NCBI GenBank assembly: GCA_016705475.1
Contig: JADIYD010000007.1
Span: forward strand, 184,991 to 248,990
DNA: 64,000 bases
Source of the DNA: Betaproteobacteria bacterium
Lineage (GTDB): Bacteria > Pseudomonadota > Gammaproteobacteria > Burkholderiales > Rhodocyclaceae
Reading direction: 5' to 3'
The translations under genes were made by a program, and so were the position numbers. The notes below the pieces were generated by a model. That model had not been told where the DNA came from and did no database searches. It was given only the letters and a program-made list of their open reading frames with translations. Numbering within the stretch: position 1 is the stretch's first letter; every line of letters starts with the position of its first letter. Below are positions 1 to 7,761 of the stretch, piece after piece.

Positions 1-1
1 C

Positions 2-274
2 TTCCAGAAACAACCGCCGCTGATTCCGCACAGCATCAAGGGCTACAACATCACGCAGAATTTCAACAAGTGCATGGACTGCCACTCGAAAGAACGTGCC
101 GAGGAAACCGGCGCAACCAAGGTGGCCAAGTCGCACTATCTGGACCGCGAAGACAAGAAGCAATCCAACATTTCTCCGCGCCGCTATTTCTGCATGCAGT
201 GTCACGTGCCACAGTTCGACGCCAAGCCGCTCGTCGCCAATACCTATAAGCCGGCTGCCAAGAAGGGGGAATGA
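2..274 (+). CDS. napB: NapB, diheme cytochrome c of periplasmic nitrate reductase (C-terminal part)
   Basis: The reading frame is already open at the window edge and ends at 274, so only the last 90 residues are present. It begins with a PPLIPH-type segment and contains two CxxCH heme sites (CMDCH and CMQCH), the pattern of the small NapB subunit. NapB passes electrons from NapC to the catalytic NapA in the periplasm. The stop codon overlaps the napC start (ATGA), as expected for a translationally coupled nap operon; napA should lie just off the left edge. The identification rests on the two heme motifs, the HxxxxR/LIPH context and the napC neighbour. Confidence 0.93.
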   Translation, partial: FQKQPPLIPHSIKGYNITQNFNKCMDCHSKERAEETGATKVAKSHYLDREDKKQSNISPRRYFCMQCHVPQFDAKPLVANTYKPAAKKGE

Positions 275-921
275 TGAGTCTCGATAAATTCACGCCCGCA
301 TGGGTCAAGCGCATCGGGCTGGTCACCGTATTTGGCCTGTTTGCTGCCGGTGTTGTGTTCTGGGGTGGCTTTAACTGGGCGCTCGAGGCAACCAACAAGG
401 AGTCGTTCTGTATTTCTTGCCATGAAATGGAGGAGAACGTCTTCCGCGAGTACCAGAACACGATCCACTACACCAACCGCACCGGTGTGCGCGCCACTTG
501 TCCTGATTGTCACGTGCCCAAGGAATGGGGCCCGAAGATGGTCCGCAAGATTCAGGCGTCCAACGAAGTGCTGCACAAGGTTCTGGGTACGATCGATACC
601 CCTGAGAAATTCAACGCCAAGCGCGGACAGCTCGCTCAGAACGAGTGGAACCGCATGAAGGCAAATGACTCGCAGGAGTGTCGCAACTGCCACCGCTACG
701 ACTACATGGACTACACCGAGCAGGGCAACCGTGCGGCAAAGCAGCATCCGATAGCCTTTACTGAAGGCAAGACCTGCATCGACTGCCACAAGGGTATCGC
801 TCACCAATTGCCGGCCATTGACCAGCATATTGGCAAGCAGAATGACGGCGCAGTGGCTATCTCGCACGGTGAAAAACCGGCTGAGCAGGCCAAGGAAGAA
901 GCGAAGCCGGCGACCAAATAA
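271..921 (+). CDS. napC: NapC/NirT-family tetraheme cytochrome c, quinol dehydrogenase
   Basis: This 216-residue protein has one N-terminal membrane anchor (about residues 14-32) followed by four CxxCH sites: CISCH (47), CPDCH (77), CRNCH (137) and CIDCH (169). That is the NapC/NirT architecture. NapC oxidises quinol in the inner membrane and feeds electrons to NapB/NapA. The start overlaps the napB stop; ATG at 274 is an equally possible start one codon later. The tail after residue 195 is charged and rich in Ala, Glu and Lys and probably disordered. A terminator follows at 945, so napC is the last gene of its operon. Confidence 0.95.
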   Translation: MMSLDKFTPAWVKRIGLVTVFGLFAAGVVFWGGFNWALEATNKESFCISCHEMEENVFREYQNTIHYTNRTGVRATCPDCHVPKEWGPKMVRKIQASNEVLHKVLGTIDTPEKFNAKRGQLAQNEWNRMKANDSQECRNCHRYDYMDYTEQGNRAAKQHPIAFTEGKTCIDCHKGIAHQLPAIDQHIGKQNDGAVAISHGEKPAEQAKEEAKPATK

Positions 922-944
922 TCCGGTTGCCGATGGCATCAAGA

Positions 945-976
945 CAAACCCGGCCGTGTGCCGGGTTTGTTGTTTG
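945..976 (+). terminator. Rho-independent terminator of the nap operon
   Basis: A perfect 10-bp stem (945-954 with 960-969) with a 5-base loop is followed by a T-rich stretch, 24 bases after the napC stop. Confidence 0.85.
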
Positions 977-1145
977 CTGACCAAATACCCTGCTGGACGT
1001 ATGAATATTGCAAATAATCGTGCATTCGCCCGCAAATAGGCGCTCTTGGGCCAAGACTTATTGAAAAAGGTGTGCTACTTTTATCGTGCTGCCGTTCCGA
1101 CGGCCAGTTTTCTTAAACATTGATAGGTAACTAGGAGGCACTTAG

Positions 1146-1445
1146 ATGAATAAATCCGAGCTGGTCGAAGTTGCTGCAAAAGAAGCTGGTATAACCAAGG
1201 CTGCTGCTGACAAGGCGCTGTCGGCCATCATCGGCGCGGTGGTCAAGACCGTGACTGCGGGGGAGTCTGTTACACTCGTTGGCTTCGGTACTTTCAAGTC
1301 CGCCAAGCGCGCAGCGCGCACCGGCAAGAATCCAAAAACCGGCGCCACGCTGAAAATTCCCGCTACCACGGTTCCGAAATTTACTGCTGGTACGGCTTTC
1401 AAGGCCTCGGTCGCTGCAAAAAAGACCGCCGCCAAGAAGAAGTAA
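1146..1445 (+). CDS. HU-family DNA-binding protein
   Basis: This 99-residue protein starts MNKSELVEVAAKEAG and keeps the HU core, including GFGTF near residue 47 and an RTGKNPKTG DNA-binding arm. HU dimers bend and compact DNA without strict sequence specificity. The C-terminus extends into an Ala/Lys-rich tail (AAKKTAAKKK), somewhat longer than the usual 90 residues. A strong AGGAGG ribosome site sits at 1133-1138. A possible -35 (TTGAAA, 1061) lies upstream, but its -10 partner is poorly placed. The gene is monocistronic between two terminators. Confidence 0.93.
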   Translation: MNKSELVEVAAKEAGITKAAADKALSAIIGAVVKTVTAGESVTLVGFGTFKSAKRAARTGKNPKTGATLKIPATTVPKFTAGTAFKASVAAKKTAAKKK

Positions 1446-1461
1446 TCCGGTGTTATGGAAT

Positions 1462-1495
1462 GCGGGGTTCGTCCTTGACGGGCTCCGCTTTTTTT
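1462..1495 (+). terminator. Rho-independent terminator after the HU gene
   Basis: An 8-bp stem with three G-T wobbles (1462-1469 with 1481-1488) is followed directly by seven T residues. Confidence 0.75.
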
Positions 1496-1503
1496 AAGTT
1501 GCA

Positions 1504-1866
1504 ATGAATAATCCGAATCCTGAAAATCCGCCCGAAGCTCCCGTTGTCGTAGCGCCGCCGCCCGATACGCGTCGTCGCCTGCGTGACCTCCTGTCGATCC
1601 CCGAGCGTGATCGCACCGATGAGCAGTGGGACGAAATCATCGAGCTGGAAATCCAGCTTGCTCCCGGCAACCGTGTTTCCGGCAATGAGCCGCTTGGCGG
1701 CAATCCAGGCCGCAGTAACATGCAGCATGGCAAACCCGGCGGAAATGCCGGCGCTGGCGGAGGCGTTGGTCAACAGCAGAAGAAACATCGTCCGCGCACC
1801 AACAACAATCGCCGGCCTCGCCAGAACAAGCCGCAAACGGGCGGTGGTGGCGGAACGCCCGCCTGA
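1504..1866 (+). CDS. Small hypothetical protein, Pro-rich head and Gly/Gln/Arg-rich tail
   Basis: I do not recognise a family. The 120-residue protein has a proline-rich start (residues 1-22), a short folded-looking helical part (about 23-55: RRRLRDLLSIPERDR then WDEIIELEIQL), and a long low-complexity, basic, Gly/Asn/Gln/Arg-rich tail. The tail could bind nucleic acid, but that is only suggested by composition. The start lies just after the HU terminator and I see no good Shine-Dalgarno. Codon use fits the host. Confidence 0.6.
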   Translation: MNNPNPENPPEAPVVVAPPPDTRRRLRDLLSIPERDRTDEQWDEIIELEIQLAPGNRVSGNEPLGGNPGRSNMQHGKPGGNAGAGGGVGQQQKKHRPRTNNNRRPRQNKPQTGGGGGTPA

Positions 1867-1906
1867 TCTGCTTGTTTCATTCTCGTGAAGCGGCATAATC
1901 GCCGTC

Positions 1907-3070
1907 ATGCAGCATTTTGATCTGATCATAGTTGGCGGCGGGCTGGCTGGTGCCAGCTTGGCCTTGGCGTTGCGCGATACCCGCCTGCGTATTGCCCTCG
2001 TTGAAAATCAACCGCCGCGCCTTCCGAACGGCTGGGACGCGCGAATTTATGCGATCAGTCCGGCCAATGTCGCGTTCCTTGAGTCCATCGGCGCCTGGCG
2101 GCATCTTGATTCAGCAAGAATGGCGCCCATTCGCGCCATGCAGATTCACGGTGATGCCAGCGGCAGGTTGGACTTTTCGGCTTTCGAGACAGGGGTTCCC
2201 GAACTGGGCTGGATTCTCGAGTCATCGCAGATGGCCTGTGAGTTCTGGGAAAGTGCCAAGCGGCAGGGAAATCTGACGCTTTTTTGCCCGTCACGGCCGG
2301 ATAGCCTCGAGTTCCGCCAGGATGCTGCCGTCCTTCGTCTGAGCGATGGCGCCGTGCTGTCAGCGCGCCTTCTTGTTGGTGCTGATGGCCGGGATTCCTG
2401 GGTGCGGCGCACGGCGGGGCTTGCCGAGGTCAATACGCCGTATGGGGAGAAAGGCCTTGTGGCCAATTTCACCACGGAAAAATCGCACAACCACACAGCG
2501 TTCCAGTGGTTTCGCAACGATGGCGTGCTGGCCTATCTTCCTTTGCCGGGGAACCGTATTTCCATCGTATGGTCAACGCCAGATGATCATGCGGACGAAC
2601 TCTGTGCGTTACCTTCCGAACAGTTTTGCGAACGGGTTGCCGAGGCTGGGGGGCGTACGCTCGGCAAACTGGAATTGCTTACGTCGCCGGCAGCTTTTCC
2701 TTTGCGCTTGATGCGTGTGCCGCAAACAGTCGCTCCGCGACTGGCGCTGGTAGGTGATGCGGCGCACGGGATTCATCCTCTGTCAGGGCATGGAATCAAC
2801 CTTGGTTTCCAGGATGCCATGGCACTTGCTGGTCAACTGGCTGCAACACAGCCGTGGCACGATATTGGTCAGGAGCGCTTCCTGCAGCGATATCAGCGTG
2901 TCCGGCGCGAAGAGACGGTATTGATGCAGACTGCAACTGATAGCCTGCGTCGTTTGTTCAAGGAGTCGCCGCCTGGCTTGCGCCCATTGCGCAACCTTGG
3001 GCTGGATGTGGCCAATGGACTTCCTTTAATCAAGAATGCCCTGGTGCGGTATGCTCTCGGCGCCCTATAG
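1907..3070 (+). CDS. UbiH/UbiF/COQ6-family FAD-dependent hydroxylase
   Basis: This 387-residue protein has the three flavin-monooxygenase signatures: an N-terminal Rossmann loop (IIVGGGLAGASLAL), the middle VGADGRDS motif, and the GDAAHGIHPLSGHGINLG FAD-ribose motif near residue 284. The family hydroxylates the ubiquinone ring. Members have different ring specificities and several can coexist, so I do not assign ubiH, ubiF or ubiI. The dsbC-like gene follows after 9 bases, which suggests co-transcription. Length is typical of the family. Confidence 0.9.
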   Translation: MQHFDLIIVGGGLAGASLALALRDTRLRIALVENQPPRLPNGWDARIYAISPANVAFLESIGAWRHLDSARMAPIRAMQIHGDASGRLDFSAFETGVPELGWILESSQMACEFWESAKRQGNLTLFCPSRPDSLEFRQDAAVLRLSDGAVLSARLLVGADGRDSWVRRTAGLAEVNTPYGEKGLVANFTTEKSHNHTAFQWFRNDGVLAYLPLPGNRISIVWSTPDDHADELCALPSEQFCERVAEAGGRTLGKLELLTSPAAFPLRLMRVPQTVAPRLALVGDAAHGIHPLSGHGINLGFQDAMALAGQLAATQPWHDIGQERFLQRYQRVRREETVLMQTATDSLRRLFKESPPGLRPLRNLGLDVANGLPLIKNALVRYALGAL

Positions 3071-3079
3071 GAGAATTGC

Positions 3080-3784
3080 ATGTTGAAGAAAATGTTGCCG
3101 ATGGCCTTCGCGATGGCGTTCAGTTTGAGCGCTGCGGCTGATGAAGCCGATATTCGCAAGCAGATGGAGGCCAAGCTCGGCACCAAGGTGGAAAGCGTCA
3201 CGAAGTCAGGCTACCTTGGGCTTTACGAAGTCTACGCTGATGGCAATATTTTCTATACCGATGAAAAAATGTCGGCCATCGTGGTCAGCGGTCAGTTGAT
3301 CGATGCCAAAACGATGAAGAATGTGACCGACGAACGCATGAAAAAACTGACGGCAATCAAGTTTGGCGATTTGCCGCTGGATCGTGCCATCAAGCAGGTT
3401 CGCGGAGATGGCAAGCGCGTGCTGGCTACCTTCGAAGATCCCAATTGCGGCTATTGCAAGCGCCTGGCCAAGGATTTGCTCAAGCTCGACAACGTCACGG
3501 TCTACACTTTCCTTTTGCCTATCCTCTCGGAAGACTCCGTTCGCAAGTCCAAGCAGATCTGGTGTTCCGGTGACCGTGCCAAGGCATGGAATGACTGGAT
3601 GGTCGATGGCAAGAGCCCATCCGGTCGCGAAGATTGCGATACCGCTGCGGTTACCAAAAATCAGGAATTCGGCCGCAAGCTCAACATTACTGGCACTCCG
3701 ACCATGTTCTTTGCCGACGGCGAGCGGATTCCCGGTGCCATACCGCTGGCTCGTATCGAGCAAAAACTCGGCCAGATCAAGTAG
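3080..3784 (+). CDS. dsbC: DsbC-like thiol:disulfide interchange protein (disulfide isomerase)
   Basis: This 234-residue precursor has a signal peptide (about residues 1-20, ending SLSAAA). A DsbC N-terminal dimerisation domain follows, then a thioredoxin fold with a CGYC active site at C123 and C126 and the cis-proline loop (TGTPT). DsbC isomerises wrong disulfides in the periplasm and is kept reduced by DsbD. The start has a GGAG ribosome site 10 bases upstream. Periplasmic cytochrome and nitrate-reductase biogenesis nearby makes such a chaperone plausible, though the genes are not functionally tied. Confidence 0.92.
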   Translation: MLKKMLPMAFAMAFSLSAAADEADIRKQMEAKLGTKVESVTKSGYLGLYEVYADGNIFYTDEKMSAIVVSGQLIDAKTMKNVTDERMKKLTAIKFGDLPLDRAIKQVRGDGKRVLATFEDPNCGYCKRLAKDLLKLDNVTVYTFLLPILSEDSVRKSKQIWCSGDRAKAWNDWMVDGKSPSGREDCDTAAVTKNQEFGRKLNITGTPTMFFADGERIPGAIPLARIEQKLGQIK

Positions 3785-3858
3785 CCTCTCGATCTTGGTG
3801 GACGGGCGCATGCTCGGCGCCTATTGTGATATGTCCATTCGGAAGGCATGATCCCCGA

Positions 3859-5826
3859 ATGAACATATCCTCCTCCGGACAAAAGATAGGTCGTGCGTTC
3901 GGACCGCGTGTTCGGCTAGTACTCTTTTTTGTCGTAACCTGGCTGGGTTTCGCCCTTTTGTTGGCATTTTTGCTGAACGAAGGGCGGCGCGAGGCAGAGC
4001 AAAAAGCACCCTCTGACGCTCTCGGTGTCACCTCGCTGCTGGAGGCTCGTTTAGTCGCGACAATGCGACGCCTTCAGGGCAACCTCGAACATATCGCGGC
4101 CTCGCTGCCGCAGGATGCTTTCAAACCCGCTGCGCTCGGGCGCTATCGGGATACGGTTGTCAATGAATTGGGCTATTTGTCCAAGCAGTTTCCGGAGCTT
4201 GGCGGCTTTGGGGTTCTGGACGCTTCAGGCCACTTTCTCTACGCCTCAGGCGTTGTCCAGCATGCCCCGGCGAGTGCTGATCACGTTTTTTTCAACGTGC
4301 CCGGGGCGCAATCCGGGGGCGGTCTTAATTTTTCCGGTGCGATTTTTGACAACCAGTCCGGGCGTACATTCGTATTTGCTTTCCAGTCGGTACGCGATGC
4401 TCAAGGGGACTTGCTCGGCGTCGTGGTGGCTCAACTTGATCTGGATGTGCTGGCCAAGGCGTTAGAGGCAATCAATGTTGGCCCAAAGGGTGCCGTCGCG
4501 GTTTGGCGGGCCGATGATGGTCGCCGGCTTCTGCAGGTCCCAGCCATTCCCGGTCAGGTGGATCAGGTTAATGCCGCTCATCCCTTGCAAAGGCTGATTG
4601 AGTCCGGGGAGAAGAATGGGAGTGTGCGCGTGCCGGGGGCGCTCGATGGGGTTGAGCGGGTGTATGCCTTTCAGCGCCTCGCCGACTATCCCTTCTATGT
4701 GTCCGGAGGGGTGGCGGTCGATGATTATCTGGCTGAGTGGCATCAAACCCGATGGATAGCTGCTGTATCCGCACTCCTGCTATTTCTTTTCCTCTCACTT
4801 GTCCTCATTCGCTTGCTTCGTGCTGAGAACGAGGAGGAGGTCATAGCCAGAAAGTTATCGCAGAGTGAAGCCCGCTATCGCATGCTGGCTGAAAATAGCC
4901 ATGATGTCATTTGGACGCTCGACATACCGTCGCGGCGCTACACCTATGTCAGCCCTTCCATTACCGACATGTGCGGCTATTCCCCAGAGGAAATTGTCGG
5001 TCAGTCCATTGATGCCCGCCTGACGTCGGAATCAGCTTCGCGGCTGGCACGGGAAATTGACCAGCGCTTGCGGCGAATTGCTGCGGGTGACAAGTCAGCG
5101 AGTGTTGTGGTCAGCGAACTGGAGCAGGTTTGCAAGGATGGCGAGGTTGTTTCGACTGAGGTTGTGTCAAGTTATCTGCAGGATGCAGATGGCGTCGCGC
5201 ATACGATTCTGGGCATTACGCGTAACGTCAGTGAGCGCAAGGCAGCAGAGCTTGCATTGCGGGAAACGAACCGGCAGCTCCATGCGCGGATCGAGGAAAT
5301 CGGTCGCCTGCAGGTGGCGCTTCAGGAACTCGCCGTGCGCGATAGTCTGACCGGGCTTTACAACCGGCGCTACCTCGACGAAACCCTGGAGCGCGAAGTT
5401 TCACGCGCGCGTCGCGAAGGAAACCCGCTGTCGCTGGTCATGCTGGACATCGACTACTTCAAGCGGGTCAATGATACCTACGGGCATCAAGTCGGGGACG
5501 AGGCATTGCGCATGCTGGCGAAGACCTTGTTGTCGGATGTCCGGACGGAGGACGTGGCCTGCCGATACGGTGGTGAGGAATTTCTCATCCTGCTCCCGAA
5601 TATGCCGCTGGAAACAGCTATCCAGCGCGCCGAGGCTTGGCGGGAGGCGATTGAGGGCCTCTCCGTTGTGCTCGGTAACTTCCATATCACCTTTACGATT
5701 TCTCTCGGGGTGGCTGCCTATCCCGAGCATGGCAAAACGCCGGACGACCTGACCCGCTGCGCTGATCAGGCGCTGTATCGGGCCAAGCACGAGGGCCGTA
5801 ACCAGGTATCGGTCTTTACTGACTGA
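3859..5826 (+). CDS. Membrane-bound PAS-GGDEF diguanylate cyclase
   Basis: This 655-residue protein has a membrane segment at about 19-39, an extracytoplasmic sensor region of roughly 260 residues (Cache-like by size and position), and a second membrane segment at about 298-321. A PAS domain follows from about 335, then a short coiled coil and a GGDEF domain. The active site is GGEEF (571-575), so it should make c-di-GMP. The RxxD inhibitory site (R562-D565) sits exactly five residues upstream, so product inhibition is expected. The frame is open further upstream into dsbC; I chose the ATG at 3859 because it precedes the first membrane helix. The sensed ligand is unknown. Confidence 0.9.
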   Translation: MNISSSGQKIGRAFGPRVRLVLFFVVTWLGFALLLAFLLNEGRREAEQKAPSDALGVTSLLEARLVATMRRLQGNLEHIAASLPQDAFKPAALGRYRDTVVNELGYLSKQFPELGGFGVLDASGHFLYASGVVQHAPASADHVFFNVPGAQSGGGLNFSGAIFDNQSGRTFVFAFQSVRDAQGDLLGVVVAQLDLDVLAKALEAINVGPKGAVAVWRADDGRRLLQVPAIPGQVDQVNAAHPLQRLIESGEKNGSVRVPGALDGVERVYAFQRLADYPFYVSGGVAVDDYLAEWHQTRWIAAVSALLLFLFLSLVLIRLLRAENEEEVIARKLSQSEARYRMLAENSHDVIWTLDIPSRRYTYVSPSITDMCGYSPEEIVGQSIDARLTSESASRLAREIDQRLRRIAAGDKSASVVVSELEQVCKDGEVVSTEVVSSYLQDADGVAHTILGITRNVSERKAAELALRETNRQLHARIEEIGRLQVALQELAVRDSLTGLYNRRYLDETLEREVSRARREGNPLSLVMLDIDYFKRVNDTYGHQVGDEALRMLAKTLLSDVRTEDVACRYGGEEFLILLPNMPLETAIQRAEAWREAIEGLSVVLGNFHITFTISLGVAAYPEHGKTPDDLTRCADQALYRAKHEGRNQVSVFTD

Positions 5827-6060
5827 TTGTCCTGCGGCCGGCTGACGGCCGTAACGTTGGCATGGCCACCGTTTGCATTCCACTTTTTACCACGCCGGCA
5901 TGGGCGGCGCTGGAATGGTTTTTGATCCCCCTCAACTCCTGATAAGTCACTTTAAGTGTCAATGTTCTCGCATTGATTTTTAAGGGTAATTTTTTGCAAA
6001 AATTGCCTCGGCAATCCTTCGTAAGTCCTTGTTGTGTAAGAAAAAATCCCAATTTCTCGC

Positions 6061-6089
6061 TTGACTGAGCAGTGTTGTTGTTCTAAAGT
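6061..6089 (+). promoter_or_regulatory. Probable sigma-70 promoter of the dcw operon (Pmra)
   Basis: TTGACT (6061-6066) and TAAAGT (6084-6089) are separated by 17 bases. They lie 46 bases upstream of mraZ in an otherwise gene-free 308-bp stretch (5827-6134). The remainder of that stretch is AT-richer than its surroundings, and I see no other gene in it. Confidence 0.7.
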
Positions 6090-6113
6090 GGGAAAACGTG
6101 TTGAAAAGTGGGT
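6089..6113 (+). promoter_or_regulatory. MraZ boxes (autoregulatory operator)
   Basis: Three direct repeats start at 6089 (TGGGA), 6099 (TGTTG, degenerate) and 6109 (TGGGT), each 10 bp apart. This is the TGGGN-N5 layout known for MraZ binding sites. They overlap and follow the -10 element, so MraZ binding should repress the operon. The repeats cover an in-frame ATG at 6108, which supports the later mraZ start. Confidence 0.8.
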
Positions 6114-6134
6114 AAACGGGGAGCGAGACGAGGG

Positions 6135-6581
6135 ATGTTCGAAGGCGCGGCAGCACTGAATCTGGATGCGAAGGGACGGCTTGCCATACCGGCAAGACAC
6201 CGTGAGTCCCTGCTTGCCGCCAGCGAAGGCTCGCTGGTCCTGACTGCTCATCCGCATCGCTGTCTGCTGCTTTATCCCTCGCCGGCCTGGCAGCCGATTC
6301 GTGAGCAGATCCTCAAGGCCTCGAGCCTTGATCCGCGTTCGGCGTCGATCAAGCGCGTGCTGGTGGGCAATGCTCGTACCGAGGAACTGGATTCCGCTGG
6401 TCGCATCCTGGTTGCGCCGGAGTTGCGCGAGTACGCCAAGTTCGAGAAGACGGTCTATCTGGTGGGCATGGGGTCGCACTTTGAAATCTGGAGCGAGGCC
6501 GGCTGGAGGCAGCAAAACGACCTGGCTGCTGAAGCGCTGTCCGGCGATCTGCCGCCGGGCTTCGGAGACCTTGTCCTGTGA
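6135..6581 (+). CDS. mraZ: MraZ, transcriptional regulator of the dcw cluster
   Basis: This 148-residue protein begins MFEGAAALNLDAKGRLAIPA and contains two SpoVT/AbrB-like repeats: the first with the DAKGRLAIPARHR signature, the second with DSAGRILVAPELREYA. MraZ forms a ring and binds tandem boxes upstream of its own gene to repress the operon. An upstream in-frame ATG (6108) was rejected because it lies inside the operator. The next gene, rsmH, starts with GTG inside the last codons of mraZ. Confidence 0.95.
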   Translation: MFEGAAALNLDAKGRLAIPARHRESLLAASEGSLVLTAHPHRCLLLYPSPAWQPIREQILKASSLDPRSASIKRVLVGNARTEELDSAGRILVAPELREYAKFEKTVYLVGMGSHFEIWSEAGWRQQNDLAAEALSGDLPPGFGDLVL

Positions 6582-7504
6582 CCCGCGGTGCCGCCCATGT
6601 GACGGTACTGCTCGAAGAGGCGGTGGATGCGCTGGCGATCAAAGCCGACGGCATCTACGTTGACGCCACTTTCGGGCGTGGCGGCCATAGCCGCCGGATT
6701 CTTTCCGCGCTGAACGAAAAAGGCCGTCTGGTGGCCGTTGACCGTGACCCGCAGGCTGTCGCCGCGGGTGCGGCTATCGATGATTCCCGGTTTTTGCTCG
6801 TGCACCGTGCTTTCGGCGAATTGGCCGAGGCGGCGGACGAGGCTGGTGTAAGTGGCGTGGATGGGATTTTGTTTGATGTAGGGGTGTCGTCGCCGCAAAT
6901 CGACGACGGGGAGCGCGGCTTCAGCTTTCGCTACGACGCGCCGCTCGACATGCGTATGGATACGACGCAGGGCGAGACGGCGGCCGAGTGGCTGGCGCGG
7001 GCCGAGATAAGAGACATCACGGAGGTCATTAGAAATTATGGCGAAGAACGGTTTGCTTTCCAGATTGCAAAGAAGGTTGTGGCTGCTCGGCTCGAACAAC
7101 CTATTGTCACAACAGGTCAGTTCGCGGCCATCGTACGCGAGACCGTGCGCACCCGTGAGCCAGGGCAGGACCCGGCGACGCGCAGCTTTCAAGCTCTACG
7201 GATTCATATCAATCAAGAGCTCCGCCAGCTGGAAGTAGCACTGCCGCAGGCGCTCGGCTTGTTGAAGCCGGGTGGCCGACTGGTCGTCATCAGCTTTCAT
7301 TCCCTCGAAGATCGCATCGTCAAGAACTTCATGCGCAACGAATCGGTCGCTGACGATCTGCCCAAGGGCTTGCCTTTGCGCGCTGATCAGTTGCCGAAGC
7401 CGAAGCTGCGTTTGGTTGGCAAGCAGATGAAGGCGTCAGCGATGGAAGTTGCTGCCAATCCGCGGGCGCGCAGTGCCGTGATGCGCGTGGCCGAGAAACT
7501 GTAA
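6578..7504 (+). CDS. rsmH: 16S rRNA (cytosine-1402-N4) methyltransferase RsmH
   Basis: This 308-residue protein has the MraW/RsmH opening (HVTVLLEEAVDAL), the SAM-binding DATFGRGGHSR loop, DVGVSSPQID, and the C-terminal SFHSLEDRIVKNF motif. It methylates N4 of C1402 in the ribosomal P site. It starts with GTG at 6578, overlapping the mraZ stop, and ends at the ftsL start (TAATG), so translation of the three is coupled. Confidence 0.97.
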   Translation: MTRGAAHVTVLLEEAVDALAIKADGIYVDATFGRGGHSRRILSALNEKGRLVAVDRDPQAVAAGAAIDDSRFLLVHRAFGELAEAADEAGVSGVDGILFDVGVSSPQIDDGERGFSFRYDAPLDMRMDTTQGETAAEWLARAEIRDITEVIRNYGEERFAFQIAKKVVAARLEQPIVTTGQFAAIVRETVRTREPGQDPATRSFQALRIHINQELRQLEVALPQALGLLKPGGRLVVISFHSLEDRIVKNFMRNESVADDLPKGLPLRADQLPKPKLRLVGKQMKASAMEVAANPRARSAVMRVAEKL

Positions 7505-7761
7505 TGCTGCGTTTCAATGTGATCCTCCTCCTGGTTGTCGTCTTTTGCGCGCTGGGTGTTGTTACCTCCCAGCACCGTGCGCGCAAGCTGTTTCAGGCGC
7601 TCGAGGCAGAGCAGGAGCGGGCGCGCCAGCTTGATGTCGAGTACGGCCAGTTGCAGCTTGAGATGTCTACCTGGGCAAATCACCCGCGCATCGAAAAAAT
7701 TGCCCGTGATCGTCTGCACATGGTTACGCCCAGTTCGGCCGTGGCCAAGGGAGTGCGCTGA
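7504..7761 (+). CDS. ftsL: FtsL, small divisome protein
   Basis: This 85-residue bitopic membrane protein has one N-terminal membrane helix (about residues 3-20) and then a leucine/glutamine-rich coiled coil. Near the C-terminus is the short hydrophobic ARDRLHMVTP motif typical of FtsL. With FtsB and FtsQ it recruits and activates FtsWI at the septum. Its stop overlaps the start of the ftsI frame. Confidence 0.9.
   Translation: MLRFNVILLLVVVFCALGVVTSQHRARKLFQALEAEQERARQLDVEYGQLQLEMSTWANHPRIEKIARDRLHMVTPSSAVAKGVR

Noticed and set aside
5827..5860. Palindromic CGGCCG repeats after the diguanylate cyclase gene as a terminator
   Set aside because: The stem is short and no T-run follows.
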